Shown piece by piece: positions 15,198-23,116 of a stretch of 64,000 nucleotides of DNA. Made by a program: the position numbers and the translations under genes. This DNA comes from Streptomyces sp. RPA4-2 (lineage in GTDB: Bacteria; Actinomycetota; Actinomycetes; Streptomycetales; Streptomycetaceae): NCBI RefSeq assembly GCF_012273515.2, contig NZ_CP050975.2, positions 9,238,001 through 9,302,000 on the forward strand, written 5' to 3'. The notes under the pieces are model-generated. The model made no database searches, was not told the DNA's origin, and was given only the letters and a program-made list of their open reading frames with translations. Numbering within the stretch: the first letter of the stretch is position 1; each line of letters begins with the position of its first letter.

Positions 15198-18146
15198 ATG
15201 CCGACCGCACCCCAGACCACCGACGAGCTGTACCAGGCGCTCCAGGACAACGACCGGCGCCCGTACGGCCGAACCCGCACCGTCACCGCCGAAAGCCTCG
15301 CCGAGGCCGCCGAGCTGTTCGCCGAACCCCTGCCGCTGGTGCGCGCCCTGCTAGAACTCCAGGAGGCGTACACCTACGGCTCCGAACCCCGTAAATCCCC
15401 GGTCGTCTTCGCCCGGTTGCTCAACCTGTTCGACGAGCAGCCCGACGTGTTCGACGAGCAGCTGCGGCACGCGCTGTTCTGGCGCTTCAAGTGGGTGGCC
15501 AACGCACTGGTCGCCCTGCCCGAGATGCCCCTGCCCAGCCTCCGCCAGTGGCTGACCGAGATGCGCGACCGGTATGAGAAGGCCGGCCTCGCGCTCCAGC
15601 CCTACTACGGACAGGCCTACCGGCTGGCCGCACACACCGGTGAGGACACCGACCTCGCCTTCGAACTGTGGGCGGGCCGCACCCGCACGCAGCTCAGCGA
15701 CTGCGAGGCCTGCGAAATCTGCGAGCGCGCCCTCTACCACCTCGCGGCGGACGACGACGAACGGGCGCTGCGCGTCTGGCAGCCTGTCCTGGACGGACAG
15801 GAGTCCTGCCAGGAGGAGCCCGCCCGTTCCGTGTCGTACGCGCTGCTCCCGCTGCTGCGCACCGGCGGCGCCGACAGGGCGCGCGAGCTGCACCTCACGG
15901 GTTACCGTGCCTGCCGCCGCAACCCCTCGATGTCCAGCGAGGTCGGCCGCCACCTGGAATTCTGCGCCCTCACCGGCAACGAGGCCCGCGGTCTGGAACT
16001 CCTCGCAGAGAACCGGAACCTGTTCGACGACGTCGACTCACCCCTGGACCTGCTCGGCTTCCTCACCGGCGTGGAGGTCCTCCTCCAGCGTGTCGAGCTC
16101 CTCGGCCACGGAGAACTGCCCACGCCCGGCTACGCGGGCCGCACCTGGACAGTGTCCGGTCTGCGCGCCGAGGTACGAGACCGCGCCGACGACCTCGCCG
16201 CACGCTTCGACGCCCGCAACGGCACCAGCACCCACACCGACCGGCGACGGGACCGCCTCGGCCGCGCACCCCTCCTGGCCACACTCGAACTGACCCTGCG
16301 CACCCGCACCCTCGATGACGTGGCCCCGGCAGCTGTCCCCGCCACCACTCCCGCCGCCGCGGTCGCCCACACCGAGTCGCCGTCCGAACTCATCGCGCGC
16401 GCCCGAGAGTTGGATGAACAGGGACACCCGGACGCGACGGCTTGCTGGGCTCGGCTGCGGGTCCTCGTCGCAGACCCCGGCTGGATCCACCCCGACGACC
16501 CGGCCCTGGGACCGCCGGCCCGGCTCCAGGCGGACCTGCTGGACGACGAGGCAGGCCTGGAGGGCGAGAAAGACCGGTTCGCCGAAGCGATCGCCCTCTA
16601 CGAGCGGGCCGCGAGCCTCTACGACGAAGCGGGGGTACCGGGCCACGCCGTCCTCGCCCGCGCCTGCACCCGGCTCCCCGCCGTCGAGATCTCCGAGGAG
16701 CGGGCCGACGACGACGCGAAGGCCACCGCGCTCGCCAACGTCCACACCGACCTCGTCCGGCTGCACGAGGAGACGCCCGGCCTCGCCCCCCACCTCGAGG
16801 CCCGACTGCTGCGACTGCGGGCGACCGTGCTCGGCATACGCTTCCAGACGTCGCGAGACGACGAGCACAAGGCGCCCGTACTTGCCGAAACGGACCTGCT
16901 GCTCGCCTTCGCCACCCAGCACGAAATCGCCGGCCAGATCTCCGGCGCCCACCTGCTGCGAGCCAACACTCACGCGCTCGCCGGTGACCTGTCTACAGCG
17001 ACCGCGGAGATCGACCGCCTCCTCGACCGACTGAGGGCAAACGGCCCGGCCTGGCACCTGCCCCGCGCTCTCGGCCTGCGCGGCCGTATCCAGCTTCGCC
17101 AGAAGGACGCAAAGGCCGCGCACGCAGACCTCACCGAGAGCTTGCGACTGGCCGCCGACTGGCCCTCGCTCACCGCCGGCGCGGCCCGCCTCCACGCAGA
17201 TCTGGCCGAAGCATCCATGCGACTGGGGCGGCCCGAAGAGGCGCTGCGGCACCTGACCCGCTCCGCGGAACTGGATTTGCGCCACGGCAGCCGCACCGAC
17301 GCGTTCTGCACCTACAGCAACGCGGCACAGCTCAGCCTCGACGCGGGCCACGTCGAGGACTGCATCGCACTGCTCGACTCCCTCCTGGCCGAACCAGACG
17401 TCGCCGCAGGGGAGATGGACGACCGCCTCGTCGCCCAGTTGCGCCTCACCCGGGCCCGTGCGTTGCACGCGGGAGAGGACCTCAAGGCCGCCACCGCCGA
17501 GCTCGCCGCCCTCGCAGCCGAGTCGGCCGGCTGGGACGACGACCCAGGAAGCCACGCCATGATCGCCGCCGAGACCGCCGTACTCCTCGCCGAGTCCGGC
17601 GAGTTCGACCGGGCTCGTGAAGCCGCGGACCAGGCGCTCGCCGCGCACGCCCGGTCCCCACGCTACGAACAACTCAGCAGCAGCCTGCGCGAACTCGCCC
17701 GGCTCCAGGCCGAACAGCAGGGCGCCGAGGGCCTGGCCGGTGCCCTCGCCCTGCTCGCCGACGCGGGCCGTGTCGCCGACGAGGCCCGCGCCGCGGGGTA
17801 CGAGGCCCGCGGCCGCTCCCTGGACAGCGCCCTCGCCTACGAACGGGGGCGGGTCAATGCCTATGCCCATGAGTACGAGGACGCCCTGTCCTCCCTGGAC
17901 CGGGCCCTCGCTCTGCTCGGCGAACCGAGTCCCGGGAAGGACGAAGACACCGGTGAGTGGGCCGAGTGCGTCCGACTCGCGGCCTTCGTGGAGGGTACAT
18001 ACCTGAAACGCCCCGCCCCCGCCCTGACCCGCCTGAATGAGGCCGTGTCCCGCCTCGACGCCCTCGGTCACACGGAGAACATCGAGCGACTGGCTGCCCT
18101 GGCGGGCCGATTGCGCGACCTGGAGCCGGGGGCGGCCCCCGCGTGA
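15198..18146 (+). CDS. Large TPR-like protein paired with the HSP90-like ATPase
   Basis: A 982-residue cytoplasmic helical-repeat protein. The first 330 residues form a distinct domain with a Cys cluster (CEACEIC, Cys169, 172, 175) that could bind metal. A Pro/Ala-rich linker of about 40 residues follows. From about 390 to the end the sequence consists of TPR-like helix pairs (AIALYERAASLYDEAGVPGH, ADLTESLRLAADW, ALRHLTRSAELDLRHGSRTD, ALSSLDRALALLGEPSPG). TPR arrays are the standard docking modules for HSP90 in eukaryotes. The start ATG lies two bases after the chaperone stop. No enzymatic domain is visible. It is a candidate client adaptor or scaffold (inference). Confidence 0.85.
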   Translation: MPTAPQTTDELYQALQDNDRRPYGRTRTVTAESLAEAAELFAEPLPLVRALLELQEAYTYGSEPRKSPVVFARLLNLFDEQPDVFDEQLRHALFWRFKWVANALVALPEMPLPSLRQWLTEMRDRYEKAGLALQPYYGQAYRLAAHTGEDTDLAFELWAGRTRTQLSDCEACEICERALYHLAADDDERALRVWQPVLDGQESCQEEPARSVSYALLPLLRTGGADRARELHLTGYRACRRNPSMSSEVGRHLEFCALTGNEARGLELLAENRNLFDDVDSPLDLLGFLTGVEVLLQRVELLGHGELPTPGYAGRTWTVSGLRAEVRDRADDLAARFDARNGTSTHTDRRRDRLGRAPLLATLELTLRTRTLDDVAPAAVPATTPAAAVAHTESPSELIARARELDEQGHPDATACWARLRVLVADPGWIHPDDPALGPPARLQADLLDDEAGLEGEKDRFAEAIALYERAASLYDEAGVPGHAVLARACTRLPAVEISEERADDDAKATALANVHTDLVRLHEETPGLAPHLEARLLRLRATVLGIRFQTSRDDEHKAPVLAETDLLLAFATQHEIAGQISGAHLLRANTHALAGDLSTATAEIDRLLDRLRANGPAWHLPRALGLRGRIQLRQKDAKAAHADLTESLRLAADWPSLTAGAARLHADLAEASMRLGRPEEALRHLTRSAELDLRHGSRTDAFCTYSNAAQLSLDAGHVEDCIALLDSLLAEPDVAAGEMDDRLVAQLRLTRARALHAGEDLKAATAELAALAAESAGWDDDPGSHAMIAAETAVLLAESGEFDRAREAADQALAAHARSPRYEQLSSSLRELARLQAEQQGAEGLAGALALLADAGRVADEARAAGYEARGRSLDSALAYERGRVNAYAHEYEDALSSLDRALALLGEPSPGKDEDTGEWAECVRLAAFVEGTYLKRPAPALTRLNEAVSRLDALGHTENIERLAALAGRLRDLEPGAAPA

Positions 18147-18565
18147 GCGGGGAGCAGATCGTCGCCGCTTGACGAAGTCCGAAGACGGCACCATCGAGGG
18201 GAAATCTGTCGCTGGCAGGCGACGGTCACGGTGTGTTCGAGTCGGACTTCGTCTTCCGGGTCAGGCCGTCGCCCGGTCCTTCAGCAACAGGTTGCACGGC
18301 CGGCCCTGGTGGAAGGCGTCTGCTCGTCGAGCTGCACCCGGGTCACCAGCGGCATTCCCCGAGGGGCCTTGATGGACGAGTGCCTGCCGCCGCAGATCAT
18401 CAGGGCCGTGAACGGCTCCTTCTGCGGCTGGGGTGCGAGAGGCCGGAGCGGGTCCGTCACCCGATTCCTGCTTTGCTGCTCAGCACCATATGATCACGCC
18501 ACGCACGAACCTGTGGGGGGCGGATCAGCTTGCAATCGATCGAAAGTCGCTTCGGAGGGAAGAGG
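18147..18565. other. Intergenic region
   Basis: About 420 bases after the TPR-like gene. No gene was recognised. It must hold the promoter of the small membrane-anchored protein at 18566, whose GGAGGGA ribosome site is at 18554-18560. Confidence 0.4.
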
Positions 18566-18835
18566 TTGACGGTTCTCATCGTCGCGCTTGTCTTTGTCTC
18601 GGCCGTCGTCGGATTCCTCAGAAGCAACGTCATGGACGGCGGCCCGCCGTCTTGCGTGCAGGACTATGCCAGCGGCTACAACATCGCTGGTGGGTATGAC
18701 ACGAACAAGGCTGCCTACTGCGTCGATGCGATCGAAAAGTGGTGTGCCGACAACCACCCCGAAGACCCGGAGAGCTGTTCGAAAGCCGTCGAGACTGACG
18801 GTGACGACCGCAACGTGGGAAAGAAGCAGAGGTAG
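18566..18835 (+). CDS. Small membrane-anchored Cys-containing protein
   Basis: An 89-residue protein that starts directly with a hydrophobic segment (TVLIVALVFVSAVVGFL), an uncleaved anchor or signal, followed by a polar extracytoplasmic part with four cysteines (PSCVQDY, AYCVDA, KWCADN, ESCSKA) spaced for two disulfides. I chose the TTG at 18566 because GGAGGGA lies five bases upstream. A TTG at 18530 would add 12 residues and is less well supported. No family is recognised. Confidence 0.65.
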   Translation: MTVLIVALVFVSAVVGFLRSNVMDGGPPSCVQDYASGYNIAGGYDTNKAAYCVDAIEKWCADNHPEDPESCSKAVETDGDDRNVGKKQR

Positions 18836-18980
18836 GAGCGGGGTCCGACGGCCGACAGGCGCGAACAATCTTGCCGCGGGCCGCGGGTGCAGGGGAGTGC
18901 GCCGGCCCGGGGTGTGCTCTCCCGACGGCTAGCTGGGCAGCGTCCCTCCGGCGAATGGTCACTCCTCGACCGGGCGGCGG

Positions 18981-19040
18981 CGGAACCTCACCTACGAGGA
19001 GACCGAAGCCTTCTGGGCCTTCGCCGCGATCGAGGTCTTA
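18981..19040 (+). pseudogene. Site-specific integrase fragment
   Basis: A plus-strand frame reads RNLTYEETEAFWAFAAIEVL, which matches the segment just before the first catalytic Arg region of actinobacterial tyrosine integrases of the LTxEEDxAFWxWAxIEVLRxTGIR type. Similarity ends at EVL. Both flanks are unrelated, so only about 20 codons survive. Confidence 0.5.
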
Positions 19041-19080
19041 TCGTCCGCAGTGGACTTCATCGCGTACCCGCTCAGATCGG

Positions 19081-19662
19081 TCAACGGCGCACCCGATAGC
19101 GCAGGTGAAGCACCCGGTTGCCCTCAATCACCACGTCAGGATCCTCCAACAGGTGCTGCGCGTCGACCGACCCGAAGTAGCGCTTGCCGGACCCGAACAC
19201 CACGGGTACGACGTCCATGCGCACCTCGTCGATCAGGCCCGCGGCAAGCACCTGGCCACCGACGTCGCCAGCGGCGACCTCGACCAGCCGGTCACCCGCA
19301 AGCTCCTGCGCCTTGGCCACCGCCGCCTCGACGCCGTCGACGAAGTGAAACGGCGCCTCGGGGTCCCAGCCCTCGGGCTCCGGCCGGTGCGTCACGACGA
19401 CCACGTGGTCGATCCCGCCCGGAGGCTTCCCGTCCCAGCCGTCCGTCATGTCGAAGACGTGGCGGCCGACGACTGTCACCCCGATCTGGTCCCAGTACGG
19501 CCGGGTGTAGTCGTAGGACGTCTGCGACACCTTCACCTCGCCGCTCTCGTCCAACCGGACGTCACCGCTGGACAACCAGTCGAACAGCGGTCCGGGCTGG
19601 TCATTCTCGTCCGCGACGAAGCCGTCCACCGACACCGAGCTGTACATGACCACCTTGCCCAC
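19081..19662 (-). CDS. Dihydrofolate reductase family protein (RibD C-terminal type)
   Basis: A 193-residue NADPH-binding reductase fold of the RibD C-terminal/DHFR-like group: start MGKVVMYSSVSVDGFVA, VTVVGRHVFDMTDGW, VVVVTHRPEPEGW, and the GDVGGQVLAAGLIDEVRMDV segment that ends in PVVFGSGKRYFGS. Such proteins are common single genes in actinomycetes with unknown substrates and are not true folate enzymes. The next gene, an AraC fragment, is 66 bases upstream and may once have controlled it. Confidence 0.9.
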   Translation of the reverse strand: MGKVVMYSSVSVDGFVADENDQPGPLFDWLSSGDVRLDESGEVKVSQTSYDYTRPYWDQIGVTVVGRHVFDMTDGWDGKPPGGIDHVVVVTHRPEPEGWDPEAPFHFVDGVEAAVAKAQELAGDRLVEVAAGDVGGQVLAAGLIDEVRMDVVPVVFGSGKRYFGSVDAQHLLEDPDVVIEGNRVLHLRYRVRR

Positions 19663-19728
19663 GGCGCTCTCCTCTGCTTTGGGGTGCCCCCAAATTAGCG
19701 TGTCGTGAGCTGACGCACTCGTAAGAAA

Positions 19729-20097
19729 TCAATCGGCCGACAGCGGCCGGCTGTCCAGCGCGTGGCCGGGATGTTCGCGCAGGAACAGCCGCCGGACTTC
19801 GACGTGCCGGATCGGCGTGAGCCCGGTGAACGCCCGGAACTCGCCGCCGAAGTGGGCCTGGTCGAAGTGGCCCGCGCCACCGGCGAGGTCGCCCCAGTCG
19901 ATCGGTCCGGCGGGGTCGATCGCGAACACGGTGGCGGCGAAGCGGTAGTTGCGGGCCAGTCGCTTCGGTGTGACGCCGATGAGCTCCTTGAACCGCTGTG
20001 CCAGATGAGTGCTGCTGACACCGGCTGCCACGCTCAGGTCGCCGATCGCCACCGCCCCGCTGGTCGCGGCGATGACGATGCTCGTACCCGACCCTTT
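19729..20097 (-). pseudogene. AraC-family regulator, DNA-binding half only
   Basis: The minus-strand frame contains the two helix-turn-helix segments of an AraC/XylS C-terminal domain (IGDLSVAAGVSSTHLAQRFK, then AGHFDQAHFGGEFRAFTGLT). The roughly 150-200-residue N-terminal ligand domain is gone. Similarity begins near 20097, exactly where an unrelated hemerythrin-type fragment starts on the other strand. That places a recombination junction there, and no proper start codon or ribosome site is evident. Confidence 0.7.
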
Positions 20098-20102
20098 GGC
20101 CA

Positions 20103-20320
20103 CTCCTCCTCGAACGCGGCGGCCGGGTAGCTGCGGCCATCGTCTCCACGACGGAGGAGCAGCACCTCGACATCCACCGAACCTATGACGAGGTGACAGG
20201 GATGCTGTCGCCATGGCGCGCGACAGGAAACGATGGCGAGAAGCTTGCGGACGCCCTGGAGCGGCTGACGACCGTGCTGGTGGAGCACCTCGCCGAGCTG
20301 ATTAAAGAGCTACTTGCTCA
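20103..20320 (+). pseudogene. Hemerythrin-domain protein fragment
   Basis: A plus-strand frame starting mid-protein reads LLLERGGRVAAAIVSTTEEQ, then HLDIHRTYDEVTGMLSPWRA and LADALERLTTVLVEHLAELI. This matches the central helices of actinobacterial hemerythrin-like (HHE cation-binding) proteins, including His residues of helices three and four. The N-terminal HxxxE part and the end are missing. It abuts the truncated AraC gene, so both appear to be halves left by one recombination event. Confidence 0.6.
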
Positions 20321-20715
20321 AGCGCCTCCGCCGGCTCGCGTGATCCTGCCGCGACTTGGACCGCGTCTCTACGCTTCGCGAGCCAAGCGTGTGTACGCAA
20401 CGCCCACGCCGCCGCGAATCGGCGCCTGAGCGGCCGTTGGCTTTTCCGCGAAGTACATGCGGGCCTGTGCGTCTCGCAGATGACACGTGAACGACCGCGA
20501 CGTCACCATCAAACCCACTGAGTGTCGTGACCTGCACTTTCCGGGAGTGAGGCGTGGGCGTTGTGGCCCCAGGTGCTGATGCGGCGGCATGGCGCTACCG
20601 TCGTGTGGAGAACCAGGGGCGTGTCGTCCGGTCGGCAGCGCGTTTCGATTTCGATGTGCTTGTCCGCCGTTCTTTTTTATGGATGCGTTCCCTCCGGTGG
20701 ACAAGGAGGATTCCG
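20321..20715. other. Intergenic region upstream of the hydrolase gene
   Basis: About 395 bases with no clear gene. The last part contains a T-rich run (ttctttttta near 20670) and the AAGGAGGA ribosome site at 20702-20709. The promoter of the secreted hydrolase must lie here. Confidence 0.4.
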
Positions 20716-21561
20716 ATGGCGTCCCTTACACGACCGCGGTATCTCCCGATGACTCTGGCGGCCGCCACGATCGCCGTCACCTGCATGGTTGCTGCGGTCC
20801 CGCCAGGCGACGCCGCGAAGGCGGGAACAGCCGGCAAACAAGTGAAGCCTACCGTCGTCCTCATCCATGGGGCGTGGGCGGACACGTCGAGCTGGAACGG
20901 CGAGGTCAGTCTCCTGCGGAAGGCGGGTTACACGGTGCGTGCCATCGGCAACCCGCTGCAAAACCTGACCACCGACGCGCAGACGGTGAAGGACTTCCTC
21001 AAGAGCATCAAGGGCCCGATCGTCCTGGCGGGACACTCCTACGGCGGTTCGGTCATCACGAACGCCGCGCAAGGGGTCAGCAACGTCAAGGCCCTCGTCT
21101 ACGTGGACGCGGCAGCGCCGGCGGTCGGAGAGACCACAGGGCAGCTCAGCGGTCCGACGTCCGTGCTGACGAAGAAGCCGCCGTCCGATCTGTACGACGC
21201 GGTACCGTACGCGAACGCGCCCTCCAAGGCTTCGGCGTTGTACCTCAAGGAGAACGTCTTCGTCACGAAGTTCGCGAGCAGCGTGCCGCATGAACAGGCC
21301 GTAAACCTCTGGGCCACCCAGCGCGCCGCCACCACCGTGGCCTTCCAGACCCCGTCCAAGTACGCGGCGTGGAAGACGATTCCTTCCTGGTACTTCATCA
21401 GCAGCGGGGACCAGATCATCACCCCGGACTCGGAGAAGAAGATGGCGCGCCGCGCCAACTCGAAAGTCACGATCTACAACGGTGGTTCGCATCTGACCTT
21501 GGTGTCGGACCCCGCCGCGGTCACGAAGGTGATCCGGGCGGCGATCTCGTCCGTGAAGTGA
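20716..21561 (+). CDS. Secreted alpha/beta hydrolase
   Basis: A 281-residue esterase/lipase-type hydrolase. Residues 1-33 form a signal peptide. The fold markers are LIHGAWADTSSW (oxyanion region, about 49-60), the nucleophile elbow GHSYGGS with Ser108, SSGDQIITPD containing the likely acid, and GGSHLTLV containing the catalytic His. The sequence resembles the small EstC/pyrethroid-hydrolase group, usually single-domain and intracellular, here with an export signal. Substrate is unknown. The ATG at 20716 follows a near-perfect AAGGAGGA, and a strong hairpin follows at 21591-21629. Confidence 0.88.
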   Translation: MASLTRPRYLPMTLAAATIAVTCMVAAVPPGDAAKAGTAGKQVKPTVVLIHGAWADTSSWNGEVSLLRKAGYTVRAIGNPLQNLTTDAQTVKDFLKSIKGPIVLAGHSYGGSVITNAAQGVSNVKALVYVDAAAPAVGETTGQLSGPTSVLTKKPPSDLYDAVPYANAPSKASALYLKENVFVTKFASSVPHEQAVNLWATQRAATTVAFQTPSKYAAWKTIPSWYFISSGDQIITPDSEKKMARRANSKVTIYNGGSHLTLVSDPAAVTKVIRAAISSVK

Positions 21562-21590
21562 TGTAGCGCGGTAGCGCGATGCGCGGGCCC

Positions 21591-21629
21591 ATGTGGTGCT
21601 CACCGGCTGATTGCCGGCGAGCACCACAT
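21591..21629 (+). terminator. Hairpin terminator after the hydrolase
   Basis: An 11-base perfect outer stem ATGTGGTGCTC / GAGCACCACAT, continuing after one mismatch into CCGGC / GCCGG around a 5-base loop. It begins 30 bases after the hydrolase stop. It may serve the TetR gene ending at 21752 as well. Confidence 0.7.
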
Positions 21630-21751
21630 CCGGACTGCTCCACTCCGTGGTGGCCGCGCCGGCCGACGAGGCCTCGCCGCTCAACACCGTGTGTCAGCCG
21701 CCGCGGGAGCCCGCTCCGCGCTCGACGCGGCCGGTCGCGCCCCGACCGTGG

Positions 21752-22447
21752 TTACGCGCTGGGCGGCGAGCACTCGATGTCGGAGACGGAGACCGTGGTG
21801 GCCGCCGAGGACGCCTGGCCGGGTGCGGAGGCGGTGTGCTCGTCGAGCCCACGGGCGGTGTGGATCCGCAGCAGTCCTTCGATGCCGCGCAGCAGGGTCT
21901 CGCCGGCCGGGACGGGGTCGCCGAGGTAGCCGGCGCTCATCGCGCCGTCGCGGAGCATGACGAAGTGCCGCCCGGCGTGCTCGGCCTGCGCGGCCGTGAT
22001 CTCGGCGAACAACCCGGTGATCGTCCGCAGGAACCACTCGCGGTGTTGCACCACGGCACGGTGGACCGGGTGGTCGGGATCGGGGAACTCCGCCGCCGCG
22101 TTGAGGAAGGCGCATCCGCGGTAGCCGGGCGAGCGGATCTGCTCGACCAGGGACGCACCGATGCCCCGCAGGATGCCGTCGGGCGGCACTTCCGCGGCCA
22201 TCAGGGAGCCGACCTGGGCGCGGACCGCCTGGTCGACACTTCCGATGTAGGCGACCGCAAGGTCTTCCTTGCTGCGGAAATGGCGGTAGAAAGTGGCGTT
22301 GGTGATTTTCGACTCGGCGACCAGGCGGTCGACGCCCACCGTGTGGATGCCCTCCGCGTAGAAGAGCTGCCCGGCGGTCCTCAGGAGCCGCTCCCGGGCC
22401 TCGGAGACTCTCCTGCCGGTGCCTGTGCCGGCTTCCGTCCGTGTCAT
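21752..22447 (-). CDS. TetR family regulator
   Basis: A 231-residue repressor with an N-terminal HTH (GIHTVGVDRLVAESKITNAT, FYRHFRSKEDL, about 30-62) and a typical C-terminal ligand domain (GYRGCAFLNAAAEFPDPDHP), as in the YcdC/TetR_C subgroup. It is divergent from the DUF308-like gene with about 110 bases between. Two copies of AGAACGnTCTCTCTTGT in that gap are likely its operators. ATG codons at 22447 and 22456 are both possible; neither has a clear ribosome site, so a leaderless transcript is possible. Confidence 0.88.
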   Translation of the reverse strand: MTRTEAGTGTGRRVSEARERLLRTAGQLFYAEGIHTVGVDRLVAESKITNATFYRHFRSKEDLAVAYIGSVDQAVRAQVGSLMAAEVPPDGILRGIGASLVEQIRSPGYRGCAFLNAAAEFPDPDHPVHRAVVQHREWFLRTITGLFAEITAAQAEHAGRHFVMLRDGAMSAGYLGDPVPAGETLLRGIEGLLRIHTARGLDEHTASAPGQASSAATTVSVSDIECSPPSA

Positions 22448-22466
22448 GTCCCCCATAGTAGCGGGT

Positions 22467-22483
22467 AGAACGCTCTCTCTTGT
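22467..22483 (+). promoter_or_regulatory. Candidate TetR operator 1
   Basis: AGAACGCTCTCTCTTGT on the plus strand, 20 bases before the TetR start. Sixteen of 17 bases match the minus-strand copy at 22513-22529. Paired inverted copies in a divergent promoter are typical of TetR autoregulation. Confidence 0.55.
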
Positions 22484-22512
22484 TTTGAGGGAAGGGATGT
22501 GCCAGGCTCCAG

Positions 22513-22533
22513 ACAAGAGAGATCGTTCTCTCT
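22513..22533 (-). promoter_or_regulatory. Candidate TetR operator 2
   Basis: Contains the perfect palindrome AGAGAGATCGTTCTCTCT (22516-22533) and, on the minus strand, AGAACGATCTCTCTTGT, which repeats operator 1 in inverted orientation. It sits 26 bases before the membrane-protein start and would cover its promoter. Confidence 0.6.
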
Positions 22534-22558
22534 ACCTCACACTCACTTGGAGAACCCC

Positions 22559-23116
22559 ATGGCATCCGCCGCCTCCGCCGAGCACGTCGGCGCCACGCCC
22601 GCCCTGCGACGGCTGTACGTCAGCCGCTTCTTCTTCGCCGCCGCGTGGGCGGCGCTCCTGCTGGTGTCCGGCTCCGACCTCACCACCGGGGCCAAGGTGC
22701 TGCTGTTTCTCTATCCCGCCTTCGACGTGGTCGCGGCCGTCGTCGACTTCAGGTCGGCGGGCGCTGCCGGGCCGGTCAAGGGCCTGTACGCCAACATGGC
22801 CATCAGCGCGCTCGCCGCCGTCGGCGTCGCGGTCGCCAGTGCCTCGGGCGTCGCCGACGTGCTGCGCGTCTGGGGCGCGTGGGCGGTGGTCTCCGGCCTG
22901 GTCCAGCTCCTCGTCGGCATCGCGCGACGGCCGATGGGCGGCCAATGGGCCATGATCGTCAGCGGTGGCATCTCGGTGCTGGCCGGCGCCTCCTTCATCC
23001 GGGACGCCTCACAGGACGACCCCTCGCTGACCTCCCTCGCCGGCTACGCCACGCTCGGAGGGATCTTCTTTCTCGTCTCGGCGTTCCGCCTGTCGCGCTC
23101 GACCCGCAGGGGCTGA
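22559..23116 (+). CDS. DUF308-like membrane protein (HdeD type)
   Basis: A 185-residue membrane protein with six hydrophobic helices in repeated pairs (FFFAAAWAALLLVSG, KVLLFLYPAFDVVAAVVDF, GLYANMAISALAAVGVAVAS, WGAWAVVSGLVQLLVGIARR and two more). The repeating LYPAFDVVAAVVDF / WAVVSGLVQLLVGI pattern is that of the DUF308/HdeD family. ATG 22559 has GGAG seven bases upstream. The divergent TetR gene and its operators imply it is induced by a ligand of that repressor. Confidence 0.82.
   Translation: MASAASAEHVGATPALRRLYVSRFFFAAAWAALLLVSGSDLTTGAKVLLFLYPAFDVVAAVVDFRSAGAAGPVKGLYANMAISALAAVGVAVASASGVADVLRVWGAWAVVSGLVQLLVGIARRPMGGQWAMIVSGGISVLAGASFIRDASQDDPSLTSLAGYATLGGIFFLVSAFRLSRSTRRG

Noticed and set aside
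13153..15210. 685-codon minus-strand frame across the HSP90-like gene
   Set aside because: The plus frame has the GHKL and SRE motifs; the minus frame has none.
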